Position numbers and translations under genes: made by a program. A stretch of 64,000 nucleotides of DNA, taken from NCBI RefSeq assembly GCF_900105755.1, contig NZ_FNTQ01000001.1:1860001-1924000 (forward strand). Direction: 5' to 3'. The DNA comes from Streptomyces sp. Ag109_O5-10 (GTDB lineage Bacteria; Actinomycetota; Actinomycetes; Streptomycetales; Streptomycetaceae). Positions within the stretch are counted from its first letter, which is position 1. The number at the start of each line of letters is the position of its first letter. The notes below the pieces were generated by a model, which saw only the letters and a list, made by a program, of their open reading frames with translations, had not been told where the DNA came from and did not search any database. Positions 8,262 to 16,199 of the stretch are shown here, one piece after another.

Positions 8262-8332
8262 GTCGATCACCGGAAACGGCACCCGCAGCGGAGCCGGTAC
8301 GCGAAGAACTCCCGGTGCTTTCACACTACTCC
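8262..8332 (-). promoter_or_regulatory. conserved leader element upstream of DUF5994 copy D
   Basis: On the minus strand the ordered blocks are GGAGTAG, GCACCGGGAG, TTCTTCGCGTACCGGC and GGTGCCGTTTCCGG. They match the leaders before copies A, B and F and the GNAT-like gene, at almost the same distance (about 107 nt) from the start codon. Confidence 0.65.
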
Positions 8333-8411
8333 GCTCACCGGCCCGAGAAGCCGGGGGTGACCAGGTATTTCCTGCCTTCGGCCTGGTCACCCGCGCCCGG
8401 CACTGGGCCGG

Positions 8412-9389
8412 TCAGAGCCAGTCCTTGCGCTTGCACGTCAGATACAGCACTGCGGACAGGACCACGATGACGGCTGCCGAGGTGATGAATCCGGACTGGC
8501 GGCCGAAACCGGGGTAGGGAAGATTCTGGCCGTAGTAGCCGGTGATCGCGGTGGGTACGGCGATGATCGCGGCCCAGCTCGTCACCTTCTTCATGATCAG
8601 GTTCATGCGATTGGCCTGGACCGAGAGGTTCGTCTCCATGACCGAGGCCACCAGGTCCCGCAGTGATTCCGTCCATTCGGTGGCACGCAGCACGTGGTCG
8701 TAGACGTCCTGGTAATACGGGACGAGAGGGTCGGCGACCATGTGCAGGCCGGGACGCATGAGTCCGTTGACCACCTCACGCATCGGGAGCACGACGCGGC
8801 GCAACCGGACCAGCGATTTACGCAGTGCGAAAACCCGGTGCTGTACAGCTTCGATCTCACGGCGCCCGGCCGCGAAGAGCAGGCCCTCCAGCTCCTCGAT
8901 GCCGTCGTCCAGCTGCTGGACCGCGGCGAAGTGGCCGTCCACGAGATGGTCGAGCAGACCGTGCAGCAGGAATCCGACGCCATGGCCGGCCAGGTCCGGG
9001 CTCTCGTCCCAGCGGGCGACGACGTCCTCGATGTCGAGACCGTCGTCCTTGCGGACGGTGATCATGGCCTGACTGGTGAGGAACACGGCGATCTCACTGC
9101 ATGACAGTTCCGCACCGTCCGGGCTCACGGTCACGGAATAGGCACTGAGGAACTCGTGGGTGCGATAGCGGTCGAGCTTCGGCCGCTGCCCGCGCTGTAC
9201 GGCATCCTCCAGAGCCAGTTCGTGGATGCCGAACTCCTGGCCGAGCATGGTCAACTCGGCAGGCCCGGGCCGGTACAGGTCCAGCCACAGGACCGACGCA
9301 GGATCGGCGAGATGCGCGGAAACGTCGCTGGCGGGAAAGTCCTCCAGGACGAGAGCGCCGTCGTGATACAGCCGGGTGCGCGTCACCAT
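8412..9389 (-). CDS. CorA-family divalent cation transporter
   Basis: A 325-residue CorA/Mrs2-type protein. The long soluble N-terminal part (to about residue 260) includes the family helices (QLDDGIEELEGLLFA, ALRKSLVRLRRVV) and two C-terminal membrane helices follow (about 268-286 and 298-318), ending in the basic tail CKRKDWL. The signature loop after the first helix reads YYGQNLPYPGFG: the canonical Gly-Met-Asn is Gly-Gln-Asn here, a variant that can occur in the actinobacterial branch. It should form a pentameric inner-membrane channel for Mg2+ or a similar ion; the Gln makes strict Mg2+ selectivity uncertain. It lies between the DUF5994 copy D operon and the decayed reductase relic. Confidence 0.9.
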   Translation of the reverse strand: MVTRTRLYHDGALVLEDFPASDVSAHLADPASVLWLDLYRPGPAELTMLGQEFGIHELALEDAVQRGQRPKLDRYRTHEFLSAYSVTVSPDGAELSCSEIAVFLTSQAMITVRKDDGLDIEDVVARWDESPDLAGHGVGFLLHGLLDHLVDGHFAAVQQLDDGIEELEGLLFAAGRREIEAVQHRVFALRKSLVRLRRVVLPMREVVNGLMRPGLHMVADPLVPYYQDVYDHVLRATEWTESLRDLVASVMETNLSVQANRMNLIMKKVTSWAAIIAVPTAITGYYGQNLPYPGFGRQSGFITSAAVIVVLSAVLYLTCKRKDWL

Positions 9390-9541
9390 GGCCCGAGGCT
9401 AGTGTCTTACACCTAGATCATGGCGCTTCGCCCGCATTGATCCTGACCGGCAATGACCGCCCCGACTTCCCTCGCCGCCAGGCCCCCGCCGCACCTTGGG
9501 CGGCTGTGGCACGGGAGGGGTGGGCGGGAGCGGATCAAGCG

Positions 9542-10078
9542 TCCGAGCTGGAAGTCGAAGACGTCGGCGTTCTCGGCCATGCGCTCGGGACGCACCGACT
9601 TGGGGATGGCGACGACGCCGCGCTGGCTCAGCCGGCGCAGCACGACCTGCGCGACCGACTTGCCGTACTCCTTGCCGATCTCGGCCAGCAGCGGGTTGGT
9701 GAACAAGTCGTTCCGGCCTTCGGCGAAGCCGCCCCAGGACTGGATCTGCACCCCGCTGCCGCATGAGGTCGTGGTAATCGGCGCGCTGGAAGAACGGGTG
9801 GGTCTCGATCTGGTTGACCGCCGGCACGATCTCGTTGTTCACGTTCAGGTCGATCAGCCGGTCCGGATAGAAGTTGGCGACGCCGATCGCCTTGGCCACG
9901 CCCTCGCGGTTGAGCGCCTCCATGGCGCGCCACTGGCCGTAGACGTCAAGGTGGTCCAGACCCAGCTTGTTCAGGGGCGTCTCGAAACCCGCCAGGCCGC
10001 GGATGAGGGCCTTGAGGACCTGGCGGTCGGCCATGGCCCGGTAGGCGTCCGGCGCCTGGTCGAGGGTGAAGGTCTGGC
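9542..10078 (-). pseudogene. decayed alcohol dehydrogenase tail fused to aldo/keto reductase
   Basis: Two relics lie in one reading frame. About 9996-10078 (minus) gives QTFTLDQAPDAYRAMADRQ plus VLKALIR, the C-terminus of a zinc-type alcohol dehydrogenase. From 9995 the frame continues as an aldo/keto reductase ([45 protein letters not shown]). Relative to the family, about ten residues are missing between LDHLD and VYGQWRAME (usual LYLIHQPFGD). At about 9766 the frame shifts, and the rest ([40 protein letters not shown]) continues in another frame, ending after FDFQL without the usual C-terminus. The gene cannot make an active enzyme. Confidence 0.8.
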
Positions 10079-10330
10079 ACTCCGGACCACGACGCCCTTC
10101 TCCTTCTCGACATGACCGCGCCGCGGCCGCCGCAACGCCCCGCGCACACCCCGAGGGCCACCGGTCAACAGCCGTAAGCCGCCGTACCCGTCCCAGACCT
10201 CGCACCGCGTCGCGCGCAGGGCTGCTCCGGAAGAAGTCTCGTTTGCAGCCGGCCGGCGTCTACCCACGAACCGAGCGCATCCTCGCCGATTGCGCCTGCC
10301 TGTGCCGCCGGACGGGCCGGATCCACGCAC

Positions 10331-10747
10331 TCAGCTCGCGAAGTGACCCTGCTCCGGCGTCAGTCCCAATGCGGACATGAGCGATTCCGCGGCCTGCTCG
10401 GTGGCCTCCGGTGGCACGACCAGCAGATCCCGGCGCCCGTGGGCGGGGGCCATCAGGACGATGGTGCTCGGCGTGCGCGCCGTGGTGGTCCTGCGCAGCC
10501 GTACGACCTGGTTGCAGACGAGCATGCGGCCCGGGGCCCCCGCCCACCCGGTGCCGTTCACCAGGACACTGACGATCTGGCCCCAGGCGCGGGGCAGGCC
10601 GGAGAGCAGTGACGGGAGCTCCGCCAGGAGGTCGAAGGTTCGCGGCCACCAGGCCCCGTCGATCCGGCGTGGCACGGTGCTCTCGGGCGCTAGGTACAGG
10701 CGAAGGAGGGGCGGGGCCGGTGGCGGGCGCCGCAGCTGGTCGCTCAT
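10331..10747 (-). CDS. DUF5994 family protein (copy E)
   Basis: The shortest DUF5994 copy, 138 residues. Family blocks: RIDGAWWPRTFDL, AELPSL, AWGQIVSVLVNGTGW and RRDLLVVPPEA, then a short helix (AAESLMSAL). The central region is basic (VVRLRRTTTARTP) and unlike copies A, B and D. Its ATG overlaps the stop of the upstream frameshifted STAS gene (ATGA, 10744-10747), showing translational coupling. It is the last gene of the operon copy F - STAS - copy E. It has no leader element of its own, as expected for an internal operon gene. Function unknown. Confidence 0.8.
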   Translation of the reverse strand: MSDQLRRPPPAPPLLRLYLAPESTVPRRIDGAWWPRTFDLLAELPSLLSGLPRAWGQIVSVLVNGTGWAGAPGRMLVCNQVVRLRRTTTARTPSTIVLMAPAHGRRDLLVVPPEATEQAAESLMSALGLTPEQGHFAS

Positions 10748-11268
10748 GAGGTGTCCTGTCGGGTGGTTCGGCGCGGCATGTGGCCCTCGGCCGGACAGCG
10801 CGCCTCGGCGGCGGGCGATGCGCTCGCGGGGAGGCGGAGTGCGGCGTCGGCCTTCGTCCCTCCCAGGCGTCCTGTGCGTTCGCGTAGGCGGGGAAGCGGT
10901 CGAGCAGGCCGGTGTGACGGAAGACCAGGTCGGTCGTGTGGTTTTCGTACACGATGCGTACCCAGCCGCGCCGGGCGCGGCAGTCGGACCACGCCTCGCA
11001 CAGCGCAGACAGGATGCTGGAGTCGGAGAAGATCACCTCGCTGAGGTCCACGAAAGAGCCGTCCGGGCCGGGCCGCTCGGGCCTCGGCCAGGGCGCGGAC
11101 CAGTGGTGTTGCGGATTGCGTGTCCAGTTCGCCATGCGTGCGGACGATGCGGCACTCCTCGAAGAGCGCACAAGTGTCGTTCAGAGTGGGCAACGGCTCA
11201 CGCGAGGATGGTGGTCGAGGCCGGCCGGTCGTCCCTGCCGCGGGCTCCCAAGGGGCCCCGCGCTTCAT
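10744..11268 (-). pseudogene. STAS-domain (anti-sigma antagonist-like) gene with two compensating frameshifts
   Basis: The start ATG (11266-11268) overlaps the stop of copy F and the final TGA (10744-10746) overlaps the start of copy E, both in the same frame. Between them the STAS domain is split: the first part (CALFEECRIVRTHGELDTQS, VRALAEARAA) is in that frame, but from about 11065 to about 10860 the recognisable part (SFVDLSEVIFSDSSILSALC, FRHTGLLDRFPAYANAQDAW) is in another frame. One base appears added and one lost later. The phospho-acceptor region SDSS is intact. Either the gene is recently broken, or two sequencing errors exist. Operon position suggests it was the partner-switch element of the DUF5994 operon. 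Confidence 0.7.
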
Positions 11269-11759
11269 TCCGCCTCCCCGGCCGCGCCCACCGGGCGACC
11301 CGCATCGGCGAGCGCCAGCATGCTCGCGGCGGTCAGTGGGTTCTCCGGGTCTGCAGCGGCGGCCAGCAGCCGGACGGCTGTTCCGGGGGGCTCCTCGGGC
11401 GGGACGACCAGGAGCACCCAGCGTCCCACGGTGCCGCAGTCCAGGGTGATGATGTGCGCGTCGCTTCCGGGGCCGGTCGGTTCCACGGCGATCACCCGGC
11501 CTGGGGCCATGACTGTGTGCGGGGTGTCGGGCCACCCGGCGGGGTCCACGGTGACCCGTATAACGGCCTCCGGCTCCGGCTCCAACAAGTCGACGAGCGA
11601 GGGAAGTTCGAGTTCCAGCGCGTCGCAGCGCGGCCACCAGGCACCGTCCAGCGGGCCGTGGCTGACGTCCGGGGTCAGGGTCAGGCGGGGCAGGGGCATG
11701 CGGTACGTGTGCGCGTCTGCACCGGGCGCGTCATCGGCCGGCGTACTGCTGGGTTCCAT
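11265..11759 (-). CDS. DUF5994 family protein (copy F)
   Basis: A 164-residue DUF5994 protein. Family blocks: LDGAWWPRCDAL, LELPSL, VIRVTVDPAGWPDTPH, RWVLLVVPPEE and a C-terminal alanine-rich helix (LLAAAADPENPLTAASML). The central block is divergent (DAHIITLDCGTVG). It is the first gene of a three-gene operon (F, frameshifted STAS, E) with ATGA overlaps. The conserved leader element lies 105 nt upstream (GGTGTAG block), so this element probably drives the operon. The free-standing winged-helix gene lies upstream in the same direction with a 167-nt gap. Function unknown. Confidence 0.85.
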   Translation of the reverse strand: MEPSSTPADDAPGADAHTYRMPLPRLTLTPDVSHGPLDGAWWPRCDALELELPSLVDLLEPEPEAVIRVTVDPAGWPDTPHTVMAPGRVIAVEPTGPGSDAHIITLDCGTVGRWVLLVVPPEEPPGTAVRLLAAAADPENPLTAASMLALADAGRPVGAAGEAE

Positions 11760-11790
11760 GGTCCGGTCCCGTCCCGGGAGCCGTAGGACG

Positions 11791-11870
11791 ACTGCCCGTT
11801 TCGTCCCTCGCCGGGAACGGCACCGCCGGAAGCGCTACACGAAAAGCTCTCGGTACCGTCAGGCTACACC
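11791..11870 (-). promoter_or_regulatory. conserved leader element upstream of DUF5994 copy F operon
   Basis: On the minus strand: GGTGTAGCC, GGTACCGAGAGC, TTTTCGTGTAGCGC, GGTGCCGTTCCCGGCGA and GGGACGAAAC. The last blocks also match copies D and B and the leader at 12724. The GGTGTAG block begins the element about 105-111 nt before the start codon. Confidence 0.65.
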
Positions 11871-11926
11871 TGAGCCCCGGAGAAGCGGCCGGGCCAGCCG
11901 TCCGGCTCCGTCTTCTCTGCCCTGCC

Positions 11927-12199
11927 CTATTCCCCTTGTTCTTCCTCCAGCTCCTCCATCAGGCAGATGCCCTCATGTGTCAGCGAGACGGCCGCGGGGG
12001 TCCGGTGCGACGTCCAGTCCACGCTGATCAGTCCCTCGTCTGCCAGATAGGCGCAGGCGGCGGAGAGGTCCTCGTCGGGCAGGCCCAGCTCGGCGCGGAG
12101 TACCGATCCGCTGACCTCGGGGCGATTGCGTTCGACGGCCCCGTAGAGGGATCGCAGGACCGCCTCCCGGTTGTTCTTGCGTTCGCGGAGTCTTGTCAT
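11927..12199 (-). CDS. free-standing winged-helix-like protein
   Basis: A 90-residue soluble protein paralogous to the C-terminal domain of the membrane-anchored protein at 7148-7675 (shared pattern: RE-V/I-M/LR-LY-A-E-NR, LR-ELG-PE/D-D-AACAYLA-EG, VDW, LTHEGI). It lacks the membrane helix. The helix-strand layout suggests a winged helix like those of small actinobacterial regulators, but no DNA-contact residues can be proven. It lies upstream of the DUF5994 copy F operon on the same strand, mirroring the copy D pair in reverse order. Its C-terminus is acidic (EELEEEQGE). Confidence 0.75.
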   Translation of the reverse strand: MTRLRERKNNREAVLRSLYGAVERNRPEVSGSVLRAELGLPDEDLSAACAYLADEGLISVDWTSHRTPAAVSLTHEGICLMEELEEEQGE

Positions 12200-12723
12200 G
12201 GCTGTCGTTCTCCGGGGTCACGGCCGCGGGCGACGGACACGCCGGCGGATCCTCGTGGCCTCGCGGATCCGGGTCAGACCTCGTCGGCGTGAGCGTGCGC
12301 GGACTCTGTCGATTTGCTGGTCGCGAGCCGGAGCATGCGGGTTCCACGGCGTGCGCGGTGTCGAGGGTGACATGAAGCCGGGTCCCTCCTTCGCGACCGG
12401 CGGGGCAGCTGCTCCACACGGAGCCCCGGACGCGAGACGAGTACGAAACCGTACGGACCACGATTCGGGTCGCTGCCCGACGCAAGCGAGCGACGGTGTG
12501 GGGGCCTGCGTCGCGTTTCCACGGCAGCCCCCTCTGCAGGGTATGCCGGGTACGGGTGGCCGTGCGTCTTATGACCGGCCGGGCGGCCGGCCGCCTGCCA
12601 TTCGCCCGGCCGAGCCCGGTGACCACGCGAGCCGGCCTGGGCCGCAGGACAGCGACCGCACGTGCACGGTCGGCGCCGTTCCCGGTGCCGGCGACCGCCG
12701 GGTCGCCGGGGCGGGACCGGCCG
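12200..12723. other. intergenic, no supported gene
   Basis: Long overlapping frames occur on both strands, but none has a plausible start, motif or family resemblance; they are compositional shadows. The right end leads into the conserved leader element of the GNAT-like gene, and the left end should hold the promoter of the winged-helix gene. Confidence 0.5.
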
Positions 12724-12790
12724 GGAGTACGGTGGACACACCGAGGGCACGCCGCGCACCGCCTCAGGCACCGGTGCCGTTCTCGGGGAT
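12724..12790 (+). promoter_or_regulatory. conserved leader element upstream of the GNAT-like gene
   Basis: GGAGTACGGTGGACACACCG, then AGGGCACGCCGCGCACCGCC, then GGTGCCGTTCTCGGGGATCG. The first block is nearly identical to that before DUF5994 copy B, and the last to those before copies D and F. The GGAGTAC block starts 115 nt (ends 109 nt) before ATG 12839, the same spacing as at copies A and B. Confidence 0.7.
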
Positions 12791-12838
12791 CGACGACGCC
12801 GGGGCGGGGTTCGTCCGTGCCCGAAGGCAGGGTTGGCA

Positions 12839-13519
12839 ATGACCGCGCAGGTGCTCCCCCCGACGACCCTGGCCATCCCCGCTCTCCGGCCGGCACGGGG
12901 CAGGCCGCGTACCCGCGCACCGGGCCCGCCGCAGAGGGAGCGCACGTCCTCGCCCCAGATTGCAGATCGGATCCATCGGCTGACGCGTGGTCAGGTCGCG
13001 GACCGTCTGCAGGAGCTGGGCGACCTGTACGCGGAAACCTCCGGTGGTGACCCGTGGGCGTGGAACCAGGCACGTGGCCCCTTCCTGGGCCATCTCACGG
13101 CCGACGCACGACGGCCGGGGTTCTCGCTGCTGATCGCGGAGACCACCGCCCTGACCGGTTACGCCTATGGCTTCCCCACAGGCGGCTCGGGTCCATGGTG
13201 GGCGGGCTTCGACGGGCACGTCCGTGGAGGTCTGCTCCGCCGCGCCGCCTCCGGGCGGCTCTTCGTCGTCTCCGGGATCGTCGTCCCGCCTCGCGTGCGC
13301 CGGGAGTACCGGGACCACGTCTGGAACCTGGCCCGGCGCCTGCAGCGGCGACTGCTCGCCGACCACGGCGCCGCGCTCGGCGCCGCACTGGTGGACGTCC
13401 GGGACGGCAGGACCGTCGAGACAATGCGGTCCTGGGGCTGGCGGTACGCCGGAGACGACGGCCTTCAGTCCGTGTCGCCCGGTCCGTTCCGCATTCTGGC
13501 GCTTGCTCCGGGGACGTGA
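12839..13519 (+). CDS. GNAT-fold acetyltransferase-like protein
   Basis: A 226-residue protein. The fold pattern fits GNAT enzymes: an N-terminal helix (QVADRLQELGDLYAETSGG), strands SLLIAETTALTGYAYGFP and RLFVVSGIVVPPRVR, then a helix and the typical late segment (GAALVDVRDGRTVETMRSWG followed by WRYAG). A clear acetyl-CoA pyrophosphate loop (Q/RxxGxG/A) is not obvious, so activity is uncertain. ATG 12839 is preferred over upstream starts because the conserved leader ends about 50 nt before it. Sharing that leader with the DUF5994 genes suggests joint regulation. It converges with the PAS-GAF-SpoIIE phosphatase gene. Confidence 0.65.
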   Translation: MTAQVLPPTTLAIPALRPARGRPRTRAPGPPQRERTSSPQIADRIHRLTRGQVADRLQELGDLYAETSGGDPWAWNQARGPFLGHLTADARRPGFSLLIAETTALTGYAYGFPTGGSGPWWAGFDGHVRGGLLRRAASGRLFVVSGIVVPPRVRREYRDHVWNLARRLQRRLLADHGAALGAALVDVRDGRTVETMRSWGWRYAGDDGLQSVSPGPFRILALAPGT

Positions 13520-13556
13520 ACAGCCGCGCCCCGTCATGGATCACGCCTCGGCCCGG

Positions 13557-15332
13557 TCAGGGCACGGGCAGGCGCAGGGCGAGAAGGGCGACGTCGTCCG
13601 TGCTGCCCAGGGGCGTCCGGGCCGCCAGCTGGTCGCACAAGATGTCCAGAGGTTCGTGGGCGAGGGCGAGAGCGTGGCGACGCAGTCGGCTGAGCCCTCT
13701 GGTCAAGTCGCTGCCGGGGACTTCGATCAGGCCGTCGGTGTAGAGCAGGAGCGTGGACCGCGGCGGCAGCGCGTGGGCGGCACTCGGGCGCGGATCGCCG
13801 GCACACGGGTCGGTTCCGAGGATGAGTCCCTGCCCGGCTTCGAGGTACTGCGCGCTCCCGTCGGGGGTCAGCAGCAAGGGCGGCGGGTGCCCCGCACTGG
13901 TCCAGTGCAGCGTCCAGGGGCCGGTGTCCGGACCTTCCACCCGGGCGAGGACGAGGGTGGCCATCCGCACGATGGTGATGGCGTGCATGGCGTCGTCGAG
14001 GCGGTCCACGACGGCACCGGTCGGCTCGGCATGGTCCCAGGCGAGGGAGCGCAGGATGCCGTGCAACTGCGCCATGCCGGCCGCGGCGGTCAGATCGTGC
14101 CCGACGACGTCGCCGATGACGAGGACGAGCGTGCCGTCCCTCAGCGCGAAGGCGTCGTACCAGTCACCACCGACCTGGGAGCCGGGCGGAGCGGGCTGGT
14201 ACCGGGCGGCCAGCTGGAACCGGCCGTGCGCGGGCAGCGGGGGAAGGAGGTTGCGCTGCATGGCTTCGGCGACCGCGCGCTGCCGGCCGAACCGGAGCGC
14301 GTTGTCGATGACCACACCGACCCGGCGGCCGATGTCGCCGACCACGTCGAGATCGCCGGTGTCGAAGGGCCGTGCCGAGTCGGTGCGCACCAGCGTCAGG
14401 GCACCAGTGACCTGCCGTCTGCTGCCGAGCGGCACCGTGATGGCGGATGCCGCGCCGGTTGCTCCGAGGAACGCGTCGTGGACAGCGGCCAGCGGTGAGT
14501 CGGGCGGTGCGTACAGGTCCACCCGCTCCTGCAGGACGGGCGTGCCTTCGTTCAGTACCTGGACCAGGGGCGAGTAGGTCGCCTCCCCGACCGGGGGCAG
14601 ATGGCCGCGCCAGTCCTCCTGCCCGGCTGCACGGCCCTCCGGACCGGTCACGGCCACTCGGTGCACCTGACGGGAGCCGACCCGCAGGTCCACCGCGGCC
14701 CAGTCGGCGAGGCGGGGGACAAGGACGCGGCTCAACCGGGCGAGGGCCTCGTCCACCTCCAGGGTCTGACCGAGCACGTCGGTGATCTCCGCGACGAGTG
14801 TCAGCCGCTCGGCGAGGCTCTCCAGAGCGCTCGTATGAGCCGCTCGTTCCGCCTGTTCCACCCGTTCCGACCGCTCGGCGCGTTCCGCTCGTTCCCTACC
14901 GGCACGGCGGTCCGCCGCGGTCTCGACGATCAACACGACCATGCCCTGGCAGACGCCGGAGACGTCGTCCGCCAGGGGGGTGGCCGACCAGGAGATCGGG
15001 ACCAGCCGTCCGTCACCACGCAGGCACCTGTCGTCGTCCCCGCGTGCCGCACGCCTCTCGGCCAGTGCCCACAGCAGCGGGCAGCGCTCCCGCGGGACGA
15101 GGCCACCTCCCGGGTCGCGATGGCACAGGTCGTGCAGATCCCGCCCGTACACCGACCCTGCTGCGCGCTGCAGAAGCCGCTCGGCAGCCGGGTTTACAGC
15201 GACGATCCGCCCGGCCGGGTCGATCACGGCAAGGGCCGTGCCCAGCTGCTCGACCACCTGCTGCCACAGAGCCGGCTCCTCCGCGGACAGCCGCCGCTCG
15301 TGCCCTGCGCCGGACTTCAGGCCCTCCGCCAC
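13557..15332 (-). CDS. PAS-GAF-SpoIIE multidomain phosphatase
   Basis: A 591-residue signalling phosphatase. Domains in order: PAS (about 20-145, ALAVIDPAGRIVAVNPAAER), a charged coiled coil (ERAERAERSERVEQAERAAH), GAF (about 180-360, TVPLGSRRQVTGALTLVR) and SpoIIE/PP2C (about 375-590). Metal-site motifs are present: GGDWYDAF, IGDVVGHD, SAGHPPPLL, LLYTDGL and TDDVALLAL; the usual VGHG is VGHD. GTG 15332 is chosen because GAAAGGA lies about 10 nt upstream; an upstream GTG at 15362 is the alternative. The protein probably senses a small ligand or redox state and dephosphorylates a STAS protein. No membrane helix. Confidence 0.9.
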   Translation of the reverse strand: MAEGLKSGAGHERRLSAEEPALWQQVVEQLGTALAVIDPAGRIVAVNPAAERLLQRAAGSVYGRDLHDLCHRDPGGGLVPRERCPLLWALAERRAARGDDDRCLRGDGRLVPISWSATPLADDVSGVCQGMVVLIVETAADRRAGRERAERAERSERVEQAERAAHTSALESLAERLTLVAEITDVLGQTLEVDEALARLSRVLVPRLADWAAVDLRVGSRQVHRVAVTGPEGRAAGQEDWRGHLPPVGEATYSPLVQVLNEGTPVLQERVDLYAPPDSPLAAVHDAFLGATGAASAITVPLGSRRQVTGALTLVRTDSARPFDTGDLDVVGDIGRRVGVVIDNALRFGRQRAVAEAMQRNLLPPLPAHGRFQLAARYQPAPPGSQVGGDWYDAFALRDGTLVLVIGDVVGHDLTAAAGMAQLHGILRSLAWDHAEPTGAVVDRLDDAMHAITIVRMATLVLARVEGPDTGPWTLHWTSAGHPPPLLLTPDGSAQYLEAGQGLILGTDPCAGDPRPSAAHALPPRSTLLLYTDGLIEVPGSDLTRGLSRLRRHALALAHEPLDILCDQLAARTPLGSTDDVALLALRLPVP

Positions 15333-15579
15333 GTCGCCGCCGTCCTTTCCGCACGGACCCACCGCGGTGCGCGGCCCCCGGGCCGGCGGGTCACAGAGAC
15401 GTCGGCACCCCGATGGGTTCCTCTTCGAGTACCCCGCACCCGCGAGTGGGTCGCCGCCCTCGCCCGACCGGCTTCGTCAGCCCGTGGAACGCGAAGCGCT
15501 CGACCGCAACCGTGCACGGGTGCCCGCCGAGACGAGAAGTCTGCGGCCGGCCTCCCATGCGGGGTCGCCGTCTCGAACG

Positions 15580-15770
15580 CCCACCCACATCCAGAGGGAA
15601 CTGGCCCTCGCCACCCGCCACACCATCGGCGACGCCATGGGCATCGTCGTCGGTCGTCACCACTGCGATCCTGTCAGCGGCTCCCCCGGCTCGTTGGCTG
15701 AACCGGAGGAGCCTGAGTCGAGCCAGCCCCATGGATACGCTGCTGAACGCGGCCCATCTCCTGGGTCCCC
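15580..15770 (+). pseudogene. possible decayed ANTAR-domain relic
   Basis: One frame reads HIQRELALATRHTIGDAMGI then VVGRHHCD, resembling the first two helices of ANTAR domains (a-L-x-x-R-x-x-I-x-x-A-x-G-I). The continuation resembling the third helix (LNRRSLSRASPMDTLLNAAH) lies in a different frame. There is no start codon or full domain around it. If the reading is right, this is a frameshifted remnant of a GAF-ANTAR-type RNA-binding antiterminator. The resemblance is short and could be chance. The rest of 15363-16199 holds no supported gene. Confidence 0.4.
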
Positions 15771-16199
15771 CCTCCCGAGTCCCCCACACCCGAATGCCCT
15801 GCCGCGATGTACGGCAGGCGCTCGATCGTATGGTCATGTGAGCCGTGATCCGCTCCCGCAGGATCCTTGCAGTCCGTCAGGCACTCCCCTTCGTGGACAA
15901 AGCCGCGACCGGTCGTGCGCAGGCCCCCGGGAGGCGGGACGCTCTGAGACGACGCGGTCAAGACGTCTTCTTCCGGCTGCGGTTCATGCGCTCCGAAAGC
16001 ACGGTCGTCTGCCCCGGCGTCTGCTGGTCGAGCAGCCCTTCGCCTGGATCATGCACGCCCGCGGGCACCCGCGACCACGAACGGAACATCCCGCGATCCG
16101 CACGAAGACAGCAACCCGGGGTAATAGTCGAATTGTCGTACTCGCAATCCGTACGGCATCGGCGACCCGGGCGGGACACCCGCGGTCTGGGATGTGATC

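Noticed and set aside
11973..13073. A 366-codon minus-strand frame covering the leader of the GNAT-like gene.
   Set aside because: It is low-complexity, overlaps a well-supported winged-helix gene in another frame, and the plus-strand leader element explains the conservation.
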